Source: an uncultured Hyphomonas sp.
GTDB lineage: Bacteria; Pseudomonadota; Alphaproteobacteria; Caulobacterales; Hyphomonadaceae
Direction of reading: 5' to 3'
Length of the DNA: 64,000 nucleotides
NCBI RefSeq assembly: GCF_963678195.1
Contig: NZ_OY782759.1
Span: 1,116,001-1,180,000, forward strand
The notes under the pieces are model-generated. The model was not told where the DNA came from. It did no database searches and saw only the letters and a program-made list of their open reading frames with translations. The position numbers were made by a program, and so were the translations under genes. This document shows positions 16,861 to 25,386 of this stretch, piece by piece. The stretch's first letter is position 1; the number at the start of each line of letters is the position of its first letter.

Positions 16861-18399
16861 ATGACAGGGACGGAAACGAAGGCGAGGCCCGCCGAGGGCC
16901 AAGTAGAACATTTCGATGTACTGATCGCGGGGGCCGGTATTTCCGGCATCGGCGCGGCCTATCACATGAAGACGCAATGCCCCGGCAAGAGCTATGCGGT
17001 GCTCGAAAAGCTGGAAAGCTTTGGCGGCACCTGGCTGTGGCACAAATATCCGGGCATCCGGTCGGACTCCGACCTCTACACGTTCGGCTACCGGTTCAAG
17101 CCCTGGACGGGCACGCCAATCGCGACGGCTGAAGAGATCCGCACCTATATGGGCGACGTGATCGAGGAGAATGACCTCGGTAAGCACATTCGCTACGGGC
17201 ACCAGATCCTGTCGGCGGAATGGTCGTCCAAGGATAGTTTGTGGACGCTGAAAGTGCGCCGCATCCAAACCGATGACGTGCTGACGCTGACCTGCAACTT
17301 CCTCTGGATGTGCCAGGGCTACTACAACTACACCAAGCCCTACACGCCTGACTGGCCGGACATGGACAAGTTCAAGGGCCAGATCATCCACCCGCAATTG
17401 TGGCCGGACGATATTGACCTCAAAGGCAAGAAAGTCGTCTGCATCGGGTCCGGTGCGACAACCGCCACGGTGGTGCCGGCGATTGCGGGCGATGTGGAGC
17501 ATGTGACAGTGCTGCAGCGCTCGCCGACCTATTTCATCCCGGGGCGGAATGAAAACGAGATGGTCACGGAACTCGAAAAGATCGGCATCGACTGGGATAC
17601 GATCCACCGGGTTGCGCGCCAGAAAGTCCTGTTCGACCAGCATGACTTCACCCGCCGCTGCCTGGAGGAGACCGACGTGGTCACGCAGGAGCTGCTCGAA
17701 GGCGTGAAGGCCTTCCTCGGCGAGGATTATCCGATCGACGAACACTTCACGCCGCGCTACCGCCCGTGGCGCCAGCGTATTGCCTTCGTGCCGGATGGGG
17801 ATTTGTTCCAGGGTATCGCGTCCGGCAAGGCCAGTGTGGTGACCGACGAGATCGAACGCTTCACCGAGAAGGGCATCCTCACCAAGGGCGGTCAGGAACT
17901 GGAGGCGGACATCATCATCACGGCGACGGGCTTCAATCTCTCCGTCCTCGGAGATATTCCGTTCACGGTGGACGACAAGCCTGTCGACTTCTCCGAGACG
18001 GTGACCTATCGCGGGATGATGTTCACCGGCGTGCCGAACATGGCCTGGGTGTTCGGCTACTTCCGCGCTTCCTGGACGCTGCGGGTCGACCTGATGGGCG
18101 ACTTCATCACCCGTCTGCTCAAGCATATGGATGAGAAGGGCGTCAGCCAGGTTCGTGTGAAGCTGCGCGAAGAAGACAAGGACATGGAGATCCTGCCCTG
18201 GATCGATCCGGAAGACTTCAATCCCGGCTACCTCATGCGCTCCATGCATCTCCTGCCGAAGCGCGGCTCCAAATATATCTGGCAGCACACGCAGGACTAC
18301 TGGAACGAGAAAGAGGAAATCCCGAATATCGACCTCGACTCAGAGGAATTCGACTATTCCGGACAGAAGGCGAAGACACCGGAACCAGCCGACGCCTGA
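16861..18399 (+). CDS. Flavin-containing Baeyer-Villiger-type monooxygenase
   Basis: 512 residues. An N-terminal FAD Rossmann motif (GAGISGIGAAYHM), the Baeyer-Villiger fingerprint FxGxxxHxxxWP (FKGQIIHPQLWP, near residue 176), and a second Rossmann motif for NADPH (GSGATTATVVPA). These enzymes insert oxygen next to a ketone using NADPH and O2, or N/S-oxidise; the substrate here is not known. Neighbours are two TetR regulators and an acyl-CoA dehydrogenase, which suggests catabolism of a ketone, terpene or alkane-derived compound (inference). ATG at 16861 is followed by a short variable stretch and then the FAD motif. A strong terminator follows. Confidence 0.88.
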   Translation: MTGTETKARPAEGQVEHFDVLIAGAGISGIGAAYHMKTQCPGKSYAVLEKLESFGGTWLWHKYPGIRSDSDLYTFGYRFKPWTGTPIATAEEIRTYMGDVIEENDLGKHIRYGHQILSAEWSSKDSLWTLKVRRIQTDDVLTLTCNFLWMCQGYYNYTKPYTPDWPDMDKFKGQIIHPQLWPDDIDLKGKKVVCIGSGATTATVVPAIAGDVEHVTVLQRSPTYFIPGRNENEMVTELEKIGIDWDTIHRVARQKVLFDQHDFTRRCLEETDVVTQELLEGVKAFLGEDYPIDEHFTPRYRPWRQRIAFVPDGDLFQGIASGKASVVTDEIERFTEKGILTKGGQELEADIIITATGFNLSVLGDIPFTVDDKPVDFSETVTYRGMMFTGVPNMAWVFGYFRASWTLRVDLMGDFITRLLKHMDEKGVSQVRVKLREEDKDMEILPWIDPEDFNPGYLMRSMHLLPKRGSKYIWQHTQDYWNEKEEIPNIDLDSEEFDYSGQKAKTPEPADA

Positions 18400-18420
18400 T
18401 CATTTCCCCAGATTGCAAAA

Positions 18421-18451
18421 GCCCTCCTGCAACCTGCAGGAGGGCTTTTTT
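18421..18451 (+). terminator. Rho-independent terminator after the monooxygenase gene
   Basis: A near-perfect hairpin GCCCTCCTGCA/TGCAGGAGGGC followed by TTTTTTATT, about 20 bases after the stop codon. Four A's precede the hairpin, so it could also stop antisense transcription. Confidence 0.9.
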
Positions 18452-18492
18452 ATTGGCCTGAATGTTCCTGACATTCGTCTGCTGGCCTGGTT

Positions 18493-18505
18493 GTTACAGT
18501 GTAAC
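18493..18505. promoter_or_regulatory. Palindrome GTTAC-3-GTAAC upstream of tetR-1
   Basis: A perfect inverted repeat GTTAC AGT GTAAC, 88 bases before the first TetR gene. The size and position suit a regulator operator, possibly for one of the two TetR proteins; no experimental family site is known to me that matches it exactly. Confidence 0.4.
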
Positions 18506-18536
18506 TGCGGTCGGGGCTTGTGCTCGGCATATAAAT

Positions 18537-18555
18537 GACTAACGGTTACTTAGTC
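18537..18555. promoter_or_regulatory. Inverted repeat GACTAA-7-TTAGTC, possible TetR operator
   Basis: Arms GACTAA and TTAGTC flank a seven-base centre, which itself overlaps the short palindrome TAACGGTTA. It ends 37 bases before the ATG of the first TetR gene, where an autoregulatory operator would be expected. The AT-rich interval between it and the gene ends in the ribosome site AAGGGGGG. Confidence 0.5.
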
Positions 18556-18592
18556 TCTTTTCAATCACCCGGATTCAATCTAAGGGGGGCAG

Positions 18593-19246
18593 ATGAATAT
18601 CAGAGAAGATTTTCTGCGGCCCCGGACTGATCAGGAGAATGCTGCCCGCCGGGTGGCAATCCTCGACGCGGCAGAAGCCGTGCTGCTGGAATCGCACAAT
18701 CAAAGGTTTTCCATCGCCAGTGTGGCAAAACGGGTCGGCGTCTCTCAGAGCACAATCTTTCTCCATTTCCGCAACCGGGAAGAATTGCTGACCTTGCTTT
18801 ATACGCGGGTCGGGCAAAATTTCTTCGCAACCTTCCTGAGCCGCCTCCATGAGGGCATGTCGGACGAAGCCTTTTGCGAGGCCTTTATAGACACCGCGCT
18901 GGAATTCCCGGCCTTTCGTATCATGCGCCCGATGATCATGCGCTTCGTGGAGGAAAGCCTCAATCAGAACTATCTTCTCGAGGGCATCAAAGAGATCTAT
19001 CGGTTCCGGGTATCCGCCGCCGACCAGGTTGAAGACCTGCTTCAGCTGAAGCCCGGACAGGGGCGCCGCTTGATGAAGGCACTCGTCAATCTGATGTGCG
19101 GCGCGGTACAGGCGGACATAAGGAAGCTGCTCGCCACGGACGATGGTGAGTCCGAAGAGGTAACCGGGGCCATCCAGTCCTTCGACTACCGCGCGTCATT
19201 CCTCAGCGGGGCTGAGCTGATCATGACAGGTGTTCGCAATATTTAA
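18593..19246 (+). CDS. TetR-family transcriptional regulator (first of a tandem pair)
   Basis: 217 residues. The N-terminal HTH is clear: AILDAAEAVLLESHNQRFSI then VAKRVGVSQSTIFLHFRNREELL. The remaining ~150 residues form an all-helical ligand domain without a recognisable subfamily. The first residues MNIREDFLRPR are shared with the next gene (MAIREDFRRAR), so the two are paralogues from a tandem duplication. ATG at 18593 has a strong ribosome site (AAGGGGGG). Two inverted repeats upstream could be operators. Likely regulates a neighbouring oxidation gene, but this is context only. Confidence 0.85.
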   Translation: MNIREDFLRPRTDQENAARRVAILDAAEAVLLESHNQRFSIASVAKRVGVSQSTIFLHFRNREELLTLLYTRVGQNFFATFLSRLHEGMSDEAFCEAFIDTALEFPAFRIMRPMIMRFVEESLNQNYLLEGIKEIYRFRVSAADQVEDLLQLKPGQGRRLMKALVNLMCGAVQADIRKLLATDDGESEEVTGAIQSFDYRASFLSGAELIMTGVRNI

Positions 19247-19261
19247 GCGACGACCGGAAAT

Positions 19262-19277
19262 GTGACGTTGCTGTCAC
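19262..19277. promoter_or_regulatory. Inverted repeat GTGAC-6-GTCAC between the tetR genes
   Basis: Arms GTGAC and GTCAC with a six-base centre, located 16 bases after the first TetR stop and 124 bases before the second TetR start. The 154-base gap suggests the second gene has its own promoter, and this repeat could be an operator in it. The arms are short, so chance is possible. Confidence 0.3.
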
Positions 19278-19400
19278 GAGTCCCGCGTATAAACTCACCT
19301 ATTATTGCAACAAACATTTTGGTCCGGATGGGTGGCCGGGTCGCCGCGTTATGCCAGCGAGCCGCGTCTATCCCGCCCGGACACCTGAAAAGAGGCCCAT

Positions 19401-20060
19401 ATGGCTATCCGCGAAGACTTCCGACGTGCGCGGTCGGAGCCTGAGAAAGAAGCGCGTCGTAGCGAAATTCTCGATGCAGCAGAAGCGCTCCTGCTGGAAT
19501 CGGGCAATGAACGATTCGCCATTTCGGCGCTTGCCGACAGTGTTGGCGTTTCGAAGAGCACGGTCTTCCTGTATTTCGTCAATAAGGAAGAACTGCTTCT
19601 GGCCCTCTATGAGCGCGCCTTCATTCGTGCCTTCACACAGCTTGGCGAACGGCTCGAGCCGGGCATGTCTGGCAGGGCATGCTGCGAGGCATTCATCGAC
19701 AGTCTGGTCGGTCAGCCCTCAATGCTGATCCTGCGGTCCCACCTTGCACGGACGATTGAACGGAATGTGCCGCTGGAAACGGTCGTTTCCACCAAGAAGC
19801 GGATTCTGGATTGCGCAAACGGCGCATCGGAGAAAATGGATAAGGTGCTGGACCTCGAAAGTGGCCGCGGCAAGCTCATGCTGATGACGCTGGTGAACCT
19901 GGCGGCGGGGGCGGTGCAGGTGGATTCCCTGCCATATGTCGACGAGAAGGCCGTTCCGCAGGAAATTGCCGAGCTCATGCAGATGGGGTCCATCCGCAAC
20001 ATTTTCCTCAACGGTGCGGAGCTGGTTTTCTGCGGCGCCACCGGCCGGCCGTTTGACTGA
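19401..20060 (+). CDS. TetR-family transcriptional regulator (second of a tandem pair)
   Basis: 219 residues with the TetR HTH (EILDAAEALLLESGNERFAI; LADSVGVSKSTVFLYFVNKEELL). It resembles the preceding protein throughout: the same start, the same FCEAFID/CCEAFID block after the HTH, and the same final GAELI/GAELV region, so it is a diverged duplicate. Ligand and targets are unknown. Convergent with the acyl-CoA dehydrogenase gene 39 bases further on. Confidence 0.85.
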   Translation: MAIREDFRRARSEPEKEARRSEILDAAEALLLESGNERFAISALADSVGVSKSTVFLYFVNKEELLLALYERAFIRAFTQLGERLEPGMSGRACCEAFIDSLVGQPSMLILRSHLARTIERNVPLETVVSTKKRILDCANGASEKMDKVLDLESGRGKLMLMTLVNLAAGAVQVDSLPYVDEKAVPQEIAELMQMGSIRNIFLNGAELVFCGATGRPFD

Positions 20061-20099
20061 CGCCGTCACTGCGGCGCGGAAATTGTGATCCGTGTCAGC

Positions 20100-21248
20100 T
20101 CATGGACAGCCAATAGCCCTGGCGAGAATGTTCCGGTGCACTTCGCTGGTGCCGGAATAGATCGTCGCGGCCCGGGTCGCGAGGTATTTGGCCTGGGCAA
20201 AATCGCTGAACGGGGCGGCTTCCAGCGCGGCTTCCGTGATCGCCTGGTGCAGTTCGGTTGCCAGCAGTTTCGTCTGTGACGAAGCGGGCCCGCCGTCCAG
20301 CGTCACGAGGCCATTCTTGGTGCGCATGTCCAGCGCCTCAAGCGTTTCGATCCGCATGTCGAGCTCGGCAAACCGCATCTGCAGCGAGGGTGTCAGCGGC
20401 CCGGTCTCTGCCGCGCAGCGGCGTGCAGCCCGCATGGCCCGGCGCAGCAGGCCGGTTGTGGTGTTGTTGCCGCGGGCAATCGCCATCAGCTGCTTGGCGG
20501 TTTTCCAGCCTTCGCCGATCTCGCCGATCCGGTCCGCTGCCGGGGTACGCACGCCATTGAAGAAGACTTCATTGGTCTCGTACTCGCCATCGATAAAGCG
20601 GATCGGGCGTACGTCGATGCCCGGCCGGTCCATCTCGACCAGCAGGAAGACAAGGCCTTTGCCGCCATGCGTCCCCGGATCACACCGGGCCAGCAGGAAC
20701 ATGTGAGTCGCATACTGAGCGAAGCTGGTCCACACCTTGCTGCCGGTGAGGATGAAGTCGTCCCCGTCACGCTCTGCTTTCAGGGAGAGAGCGGACAGGT
20801 CAGACCCCGCCTGCGGTTCGGAGAAGCCCTGGCACCATTCGTGCTCGCCATTCAGGATGGCAGGCAGGTAGTAGGTTTTCTGTTCAGGCGTTCCGGCTTC
20901 AATGATCAGTGGGCCAATGGTGCGGACCCCCGAATTCATCAGGATCGGTGCATCGCGCGCCGCCGAGGCGTTTTCGAAATAGATGCGCTGTTCGGTGTTC
21001 CAGCCGGCGCCGCCATATTCCACCGGCCAGGTCGGGGCATACCAGCCGCGCGCGTTCAGCTTTTCCCGCCAGGCCCGGCAGGCTTCGGCATCCGATTTCA
21101 GCCCGGTCGTCCGGCGGCCAGCGGCGCGCAGGTCTTCAGACAGTTCCTTGTCGAGAAATTCGTCCACTCCGGCGCAGAATTTATCCCACTCACGCCCATC
21201 CTCACGAGTATGAGTTGACAATTCTTCGAGGTAAAAACTGCCATCCAT
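20100..21248 (-). CDS. Acyl-CoA dehydrogenase
   Basis: 382 residues with the full flavoprotein fold: N-terminal helical domain (WPVEYGGAGW), the FAD/substrate loop (QGFSEPQAGSDLSAL), the middle beta domain and the C-terminal block ATIYSGTSEVHRNILAR. Catalyses alpha,beta-dehydrogenation of an acyl-CoA with electrons passed to ETF. The sequence after GFSEP and the long N-terminal extension fit the FadE17/steroid-type clade used for bulky or branched substrates, but that is a family-level guess. Start ATG 21248 follows a strong ribosome site (GGAGGGAG). Confidence 0.9.
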   Translation of the reverse strand: MDGSFYLEELSTHTREDGREWDKFCAGVDEFLDKELSEDLRAAGRRTTGLKSDAEACRAWREKLNARGWYAPTWPVEYGGAGWNTEQRIYFENASAARDAPILMNSGVRTIGPLIIEAGTPEQKTYYLPAILNGEHEWCQGFSEPQAGSDLSALSLKAERDGDDFILTGSKVWTSFAQYATHMFLLARCDPGTHGGKGLVFLLVEMDRPGIDVRPIRFIDGEYETNEVFFNGVRTPAADRIGEIGEGWKTAKQLMAIARGNNTTTGLLRRAMRAARRCAAETGPLTPSLQMRFAELDMRIETLEALDMRTKNGLVTLDGGPASSQTKLLATELHQAITEAALEAAPFSDFAQAKYLATRAATIYSGTSEVHRNILARAIGCP

Positions 21249-21355
21249 GATGCACTCCCTCCACCGGAGCGGACACATCATTACCACTCATGGCGGCCTT
21301 GCGGGCAATCAGGGAAACTACGTGGGTGACGGAGGGGGAAGCGCCGGAACAGGGC

Positions 21356-22429
21356 TCAGAAACCCTTGGCTTTGACCCGGTCGCGGCCTGAATTCTTGGC
21401 CTCGTAGAGATAGTGGTCGGCTCGCTCGATCATGTCTCGCGGCGTCATGCCCGGTTCGAAGCGGGCGAGGCCGAACGATGCCGTCACATCCTTGATGGAC
21501 TTCAGCGTGCCCTCCACCGGCGTTTCTGTGTTCTTGAACGTGTATTTGATCTTCACCAGCAGGTTATAGGCCGAGAACAGGTCCGTCTCCGGAAGGATGA
21601 TCGCGAACTCCTCCCCGCCATAGCGGGCGACCATGTCCTGGCCCTTGATGTTCTGGGTCACCACCGATGCAAACTGCTGCAGCACTGCATCGCCGATCTG
21701 GTGGCCATAGGTATCGTTGACGCCTTTGAAATGGTCGATGTCGGCCATGGCAAGGCACAGGCTCTCTCCTGTCTCTGTGGCCGCGCGGATTTCGCGTTCA
21801 AGCCGTTCGTCGAAGGCCCGGCGGTTCGCGACGGAGGTCAGCGGGTCGCGCCGGCTCTGGGTCTGTACTTCTTCCAGCTCCTGGTTGAGCTTGGTAATCT
21901 GGTTCTGGGAGTCCGTCAGGCCCTGGTTCAGCTCGCGCGCGGTCCTGGCCATGCGCTGATTGTCTTCCATCAGGGTCGACACCAGAGAGGCCAGATGCTC
22001 CGCCGATGCGGCGCCCGGCAGGGCGCTATGGGCCTTGTCCAGCGACGCGCCGAATTCGTCGCTGTTCTGAACACCCTGCTGAATGATCTTCATGACACCA
22101 TCGATTTCCTTTTCGATGGCCATGCCGATCGAGTGACGTGCGGAAACAACGGAAGATTCCTCCGTCAGAAGCTCGCGGAAAATCGAATTGATGTCGAACG
22201 GCGTCAGGGTGCCATTTTCAGTAACTGCGCGGTCGACCCGTTCGATCACGCGCGGGTCAGCGGCCTCCACATAGGCATACCAGACGGCATAGGTCTTGGG
22301 GTCCGGCGGGGTGCGGTGCTTCTTGATCAGGTCGAACGCGCGCTGCGCATTCTGGAATACCTGCTTCAGATTAGGGCCCGGCGCGGGGTTTGGCGCAGCC
22401 TCTTTTCGCATCGCAACAGCAGCGTCCAT
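21356..22429 (-). CDS. Diguanylate cyclase (soluble, GGEEF)
   Basis: 357 residues, no membrane segment. The N-terminal ~110 residues (around HRTPPDPKTYAVWYAYVEA) resemble a conserved region seen at the start of several alphaproteobacterial cyclases. A coiled coil follows (~150-190), then the GGDEF domain: DPLTSVANRRAFD, DIDHFKGVNDTYGH and the active loop ARYGGEEFAI. Makes c-di-GMP from GTP. The feedback I-site is degenerate: KGQD stands where RxxD is expected. ATG at 22429 has GAGGGAGG just upstream; a TTG six codons earlier is less likely. Confidence 0.9.
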   Translation of the reverse strand: MDAAVAMRKEAAPNPAPGPNLKQVFQNAQRAFDLIKKHRTPPDPKTYAVWYAYVEAADPRVIERVDRAVTENGTLTPFDINSIFRELLTEESSVVSARHSIGMAIEKEIDGVMKIIQQGVQNSDEFGASLDKAHSALPGAASAEHLASLVSTLMEDNQRMARTARELNQGLTDSQNQITKLNQELEEVQTQSRRDPLTSVANRRAFDERLEREIRAATETGESLCLAMADIDHFKGVNDTYGHQIGDAVLQQFASVVTQNIKGQDMVARYGGEEFAIILPETDLFSAYNLLVKIKYTFKNTETPVEGTLKSIKDVTASFGLARFEPGMTPRDMIERADHYLYEAKNSGRDRVKAKGF

Positions 22430-22646
22430 GGCAAAGGCCTCCCTCAAAACTCAACTCTCCAACCGGCCTCGTCATTAGAGGAATTGGTTTGATTGACGGT
22501 TAACAGGATGTGGCCGCAAAGCTTTAATTTCTGGAAGGATTCTATTGTCAGTGGTCTGAAACAACCCGGAGTGATCTCGTCCGCTCACCCATGATTTTCT
22601 GTGAGTCGTTAACGCGGCGGCAAATCCGATTAATCTCCATCTCTTG

Positions 22647-23018
22647 TCAGGCCAGGCCCGGCCGCCATGCATCCTGTATATGTTGCGGCAGTTTCCGGGG
22701 CGCAAGCGCGATCAGGTCATAGCGCCAGCCACAATCTGAAAGGGTGGGGTGGCGGGCCATCCAGAACTCTGCCGCCCGTGCGATCCGCTGCCAGCTGGCG
22801 GGCGTGACCGCGCCTGCGGCAATTTGAACCTCGGCCCGGTATTTCACCTCTACGAACGCGACGAGCCTGCCGCGTTTCGCAATCAGGTCCACCTCGCCCA
22901 TGGGCGTGCGCACCCGCTGGCCCAGGATGCGATAGCCCTTGGCCTGCAGGTAAAACGCGGCGAGCCACTCGCCCTTGCGGCCACGCTTTTCCGCTGCCTG
23001 CCGTTTCTGTTCAGCCAT
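22647..23018 (-). CDS. yraN: YraN family protein (UPF0102)
   Basis: A 123-residue member of the nuclease-fold UPF0102 family: [23 protein letters not shown], then the restriction-endonuclease-like core [21 protein letters not shown] with the E, D, E-x-K residues in place. In most bacteria it lies next to rsmI, as here; its start overlaps the rsmI stop by eight bases. The biological role is not settled, although DNA processing is suspected from the fold. Confidence 0.9.
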   Translation of the reverse strand: MAEQKRQAAEKRGRKGEWLAAFYLQAKGYRILGQRVRTPMGEVDLIAKRGRLVAFVEVKYRAEVQIAAGAVTPASWQRIARAAEFWMARHPTLSDCGWRYDLIALAPRKLPQHIQDAWRPGLA

Positions 23019-23946
23019 CGGCCTTGATCTGCAGGGCGCGCTGGTAAACTTCCCGCTTTGGCAGGCCGAGCGCGTCGGCGACGGCATTGGCGGCGGCCTT
23101 GGTCGGCTGCTCGGCGAGGGCTTCGCGCAGGGCCGCGTCGAGGCGGGCAGGCGTGACAGCCTCCTCCAGCGGCGGACCGGCCAGGACAACGATCTCGCCC
23201 TTTGGTCCGCCCGCTTCGGCATAGTGCGCGGCAAGTTCCGCCAGCGTGCCGCGGCGGGTTTCCTCGAACAGCTTGGTCAGTTCCCGCGCCACGGCGCCCT
23301 GCCGCCCGGCACCCAGCACACTGGCCATGTCCGCCAGCGTGTCGGCGAGGCGCGGGCCGCTCTCATAGAAGATCAATGTGGCGGGCACAGCCTTCAGGCT
23401 TTCGAGGGATTGCTTTCGAGCGCCTTGTTTCGGCGGCAGAAATCCGGCGAAGCAGAACCGGTCGCTGGGCAGGCCGCTGGCCACCAGGCCCGCCAGCATG
23501 GCCGAGGCACCGGGGATCGGGAAAACGCGGTGGCCCGCCTCCAGCGCTTCATGCGCCAGTTTCCAGCCGGGATCGGACACCAGCGGCGTACCGGCATCGG
23601 AGACCAGCGCGATCCGCGCGCCTTCGCTCAGCTTGCGCAAAAGCTCGGGTCTCCGTTCTGCCCCATTGTGGTCATGGTAAGGGCTGAGGCGGGCCTTAAC
23701 CCCATAGGCGGACAGGAGTTTCCCCGCCACCCGCGTGTCTTCGGCCAGCACTTCATCGGCTGCGGCCAGCACGTCCAGCGCGCGGAGCGTAATGTCCCGC
23801 AGGTTGCCGATCGGCGTGGAGACGACATAGAGGCCAGGCTGAAGCACTTGGGGCGGTTGCCCGTCTGGCCCGGCGCCCCTAGAGTCGCGCCAGCCGGGAA
23901 TCGTCTGCGCGCCGGATGCTTCAGGAGATGTTTCAGGAGATGACAT
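23011..23946 (-). CDS. rsmI: 16S rRNA (cytidine1402-2'-O)-methyltransferase
   Basis: RsmI methylates the ribose of C1402 in the decoding centre using SAM. Family motifs are present: [47 protein letters not shown] and FPIPGASA. The C-terminal ~45 residues form the small extra domain ([23 protein letters not shown]). ATG 23946 leaves a long 37-residue leader before the core; a GTG at 23847, just before the core, may be the real start. With the ATG start the 5' end overlaps the divergent LpoA-like gene, which favours the GTG or a shared start region. Confidence 0.9.
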   Translation of the reverse strand: MSSPETSPEASGAQTIPGWRDSRGAGPDGQPPQVLQPGLYVVSTPIGNLRDITLRALDVLAAADEVLAEDTRVAGKLLSAYGVKARLSPYHDHNGAERRPELLRKLSEGARIALVSDAGTPLVSDPGWKLAHEALEAGHRVFPIPGASAMLAGLVASGLPSDRFCFAGFLPPKQGARKQSLESLKAVPATLIFYESGPRLADTLADMASVLGAGRQGAVARELTKLFEETRRGTLAELAAHYAEAGGPKGEIVVLAGPPLEEAVTPARLDAALREALAEQPTKAAANAVADALGLPKREVYQRALQIKADG

Positions 23947-25250
23947 TGCTGCAACCATTGCTCAGGACGATTAAAGCGCCAAGCTTTCTTCTCATAGGTT
24001 TCCTGTTCGCCACCGCCTGTGCCAGCGCACCGGCCCGTCCGCCAGTCCAGATCGGCACCGGCACCCCGCGGGTTGAACCCATCACCGGCCCGGTCGACCA
24101 GCCGGAAGAGGGCGTCGATGTCACGGATCTGGGCGAGCCGGAAGACCTGACCCAGGTGCGCGGCGATGGCGGCCTGACACCGGCCTTCATGGAAGGGCGC
24201 GAGATCAAGCGCGCCGCCGTGCTGCTGCCTTTCTCGCACCCGAACGCGCAGGTCCGTGCCGAGGCCGAAAGCATGCTGGCCGGGATCGAACTGGCCCTGT
24301 TCCAGTATGCCGGGGATGACTTCCTGATCATCCCGAAAGACACCGCCGGCAAGACATCCGTCACCGAAGCCCGCATGGATGAGGCGGTGCAGGAGAAGGC
24401 CAATGTCGTGCTCGGCCCGCTATTCGGCGCCAATGTGAAAGCCATCACCGAGCGCGCGCAGGACAAGAATATCCCCGTCATCGCGTTCTCGAACGATCGC
24501 AGCGCGGCTGGCGGCGGGGCCTATCTCGCCTCCATCTCGCCAGAGGAAGAAGTCCGCCGGATGGTGCAGTATGCCGCCGGGCAGGGCATTTACAGCTTCG
24601 TCTTCCTCGGTCCGCAATCGGCCTATGGCCGCCAGATCGAGACGGCGCTGCGCACGGAAGCCTTCAATGTCGGCGGCACGGTGCTGACCTCGGCCTTCTA
24701 CATGCCGGAGACCGGCCCGACGGAAGCGGCCCGGTCCGTCTCCGGCATCCTGAAATCCGAAATCGCGACGCGTCCGGGCAACAAGGTGGCCGTGATGATC
24801 CCGGAGCGCGGCGTGAAGCTGCTCTCCATCGCGCCGCTGCTGCCCTATAATGGCGTGGACATGACCCATGTCACCCTGATGGGCACCAGCCTGTGGAGCG
24901 ATGAATCCGTCTGGCGCGAACCGACACTGGACGGCGCCGTCTATCCCGCGCCCGATCCGGAAAACCTCACAACGTTCCGCGAAGCCTATCGCCGCATCTA
25001 TGGCAAGTCGCCGACAGACTTGGCCGCCGTGGCCTATGACGCGGCCGCCGTCGCCGTGAGCCTCGCAGGCGAAGACAACCTCAAATACAATGGCGTGACC
25101 AATCCCGACGGCTTCTTCGGGGTTAACGGCCTGTTCCGCTTCCGCCTCGACGGCACCAGCCAGCGCGGCCTTGCCGTGATGCAGATCCGCCCCACCGGTG
25201 CGGAGTTGATCGAGAAGGGCGCCAGCCAGTTCGGCCCGGGGCCCAGCTGA
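23940..25250 (+). CDS. LpoA-like penicillin-binding protein activator lipoprotein
   Basis: A 436-residue outer-membrane lipoprotein with lipobox TACA about 26 residues from the start. After a proline-rich linker, from ~75 it has the type 1 periplasmic binding fold (VAVLLPFSHPNAQVRAEAESMLAGIELAL; NVVLGPLFGANVKAI; AYLASISPEEEVRRMV) found in the C-terminal domain of LpoA, the activator of PBP1A. A class A PBP lies about 7 kb away in the same window. Starts at 23916, 23928 and 23940 are all possible; each puts the lipobox in range. Position beside rsmI-yraN is the usual alphaproteobacterial and gammaproteobacterial order. An amino-acid-binding transport protein is less likely because no permease follows. 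Confidence 0.82.
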   Translation: MTLLQPLLRTIKAPSFLLIGFLFATACASAPARPPVQIGTGTPRVEPITGPVDQPEEGVDVTDLGEPEDLTQVRGDGGLTPAFMEGREIKRAAVLLPFSHPNAQVRAEAESMLAGIELALFQYAGDDFLIIPKDTAGKTSVTEARMDEAVQEKANVVLGPLFGANVKAITERAQDKNIPVIAFSNDRSAAGGGAYLASISPEEEVRRMVQYAAGQGIYSFVFLGPQSAYGRQIETALRTEAFNVGGTVLTSAFYMPETGPTEAARSVSGILKSEIATRPGNKVAVMIPERGVKLLSIAPLLPYNGVDMTHVTLMGTSLWSDESVWREPTLDGAVYPAPDPENLTTFREAYRRIYGKSPTDLAAVAYDAAAVAVSLAGEDNLKYNGVTNPDGFFGVNGLFRFRLDGTSQRGLAVMQIRPTGAELIEKGASQFGPGPS

Positions 25251-25386
25251 TCCAGACAATCCGTCGGGCAATTTGGCGGGGAACCCCACGTCAACTGCCT
25301 GCATCCCTCCCTTGCACGTGTGTAATTCGCGCCCCACATGACGCGTCAGGGCACAGGACTAGAGAGAAACGGCGAGCCATCTATCC

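Noticed and set aside
16843-18288. Minus-strand frame of 481 codons.
   Set aside because: Antisense to the Baeyer-Villiger-type monooxygenase; no motifs.
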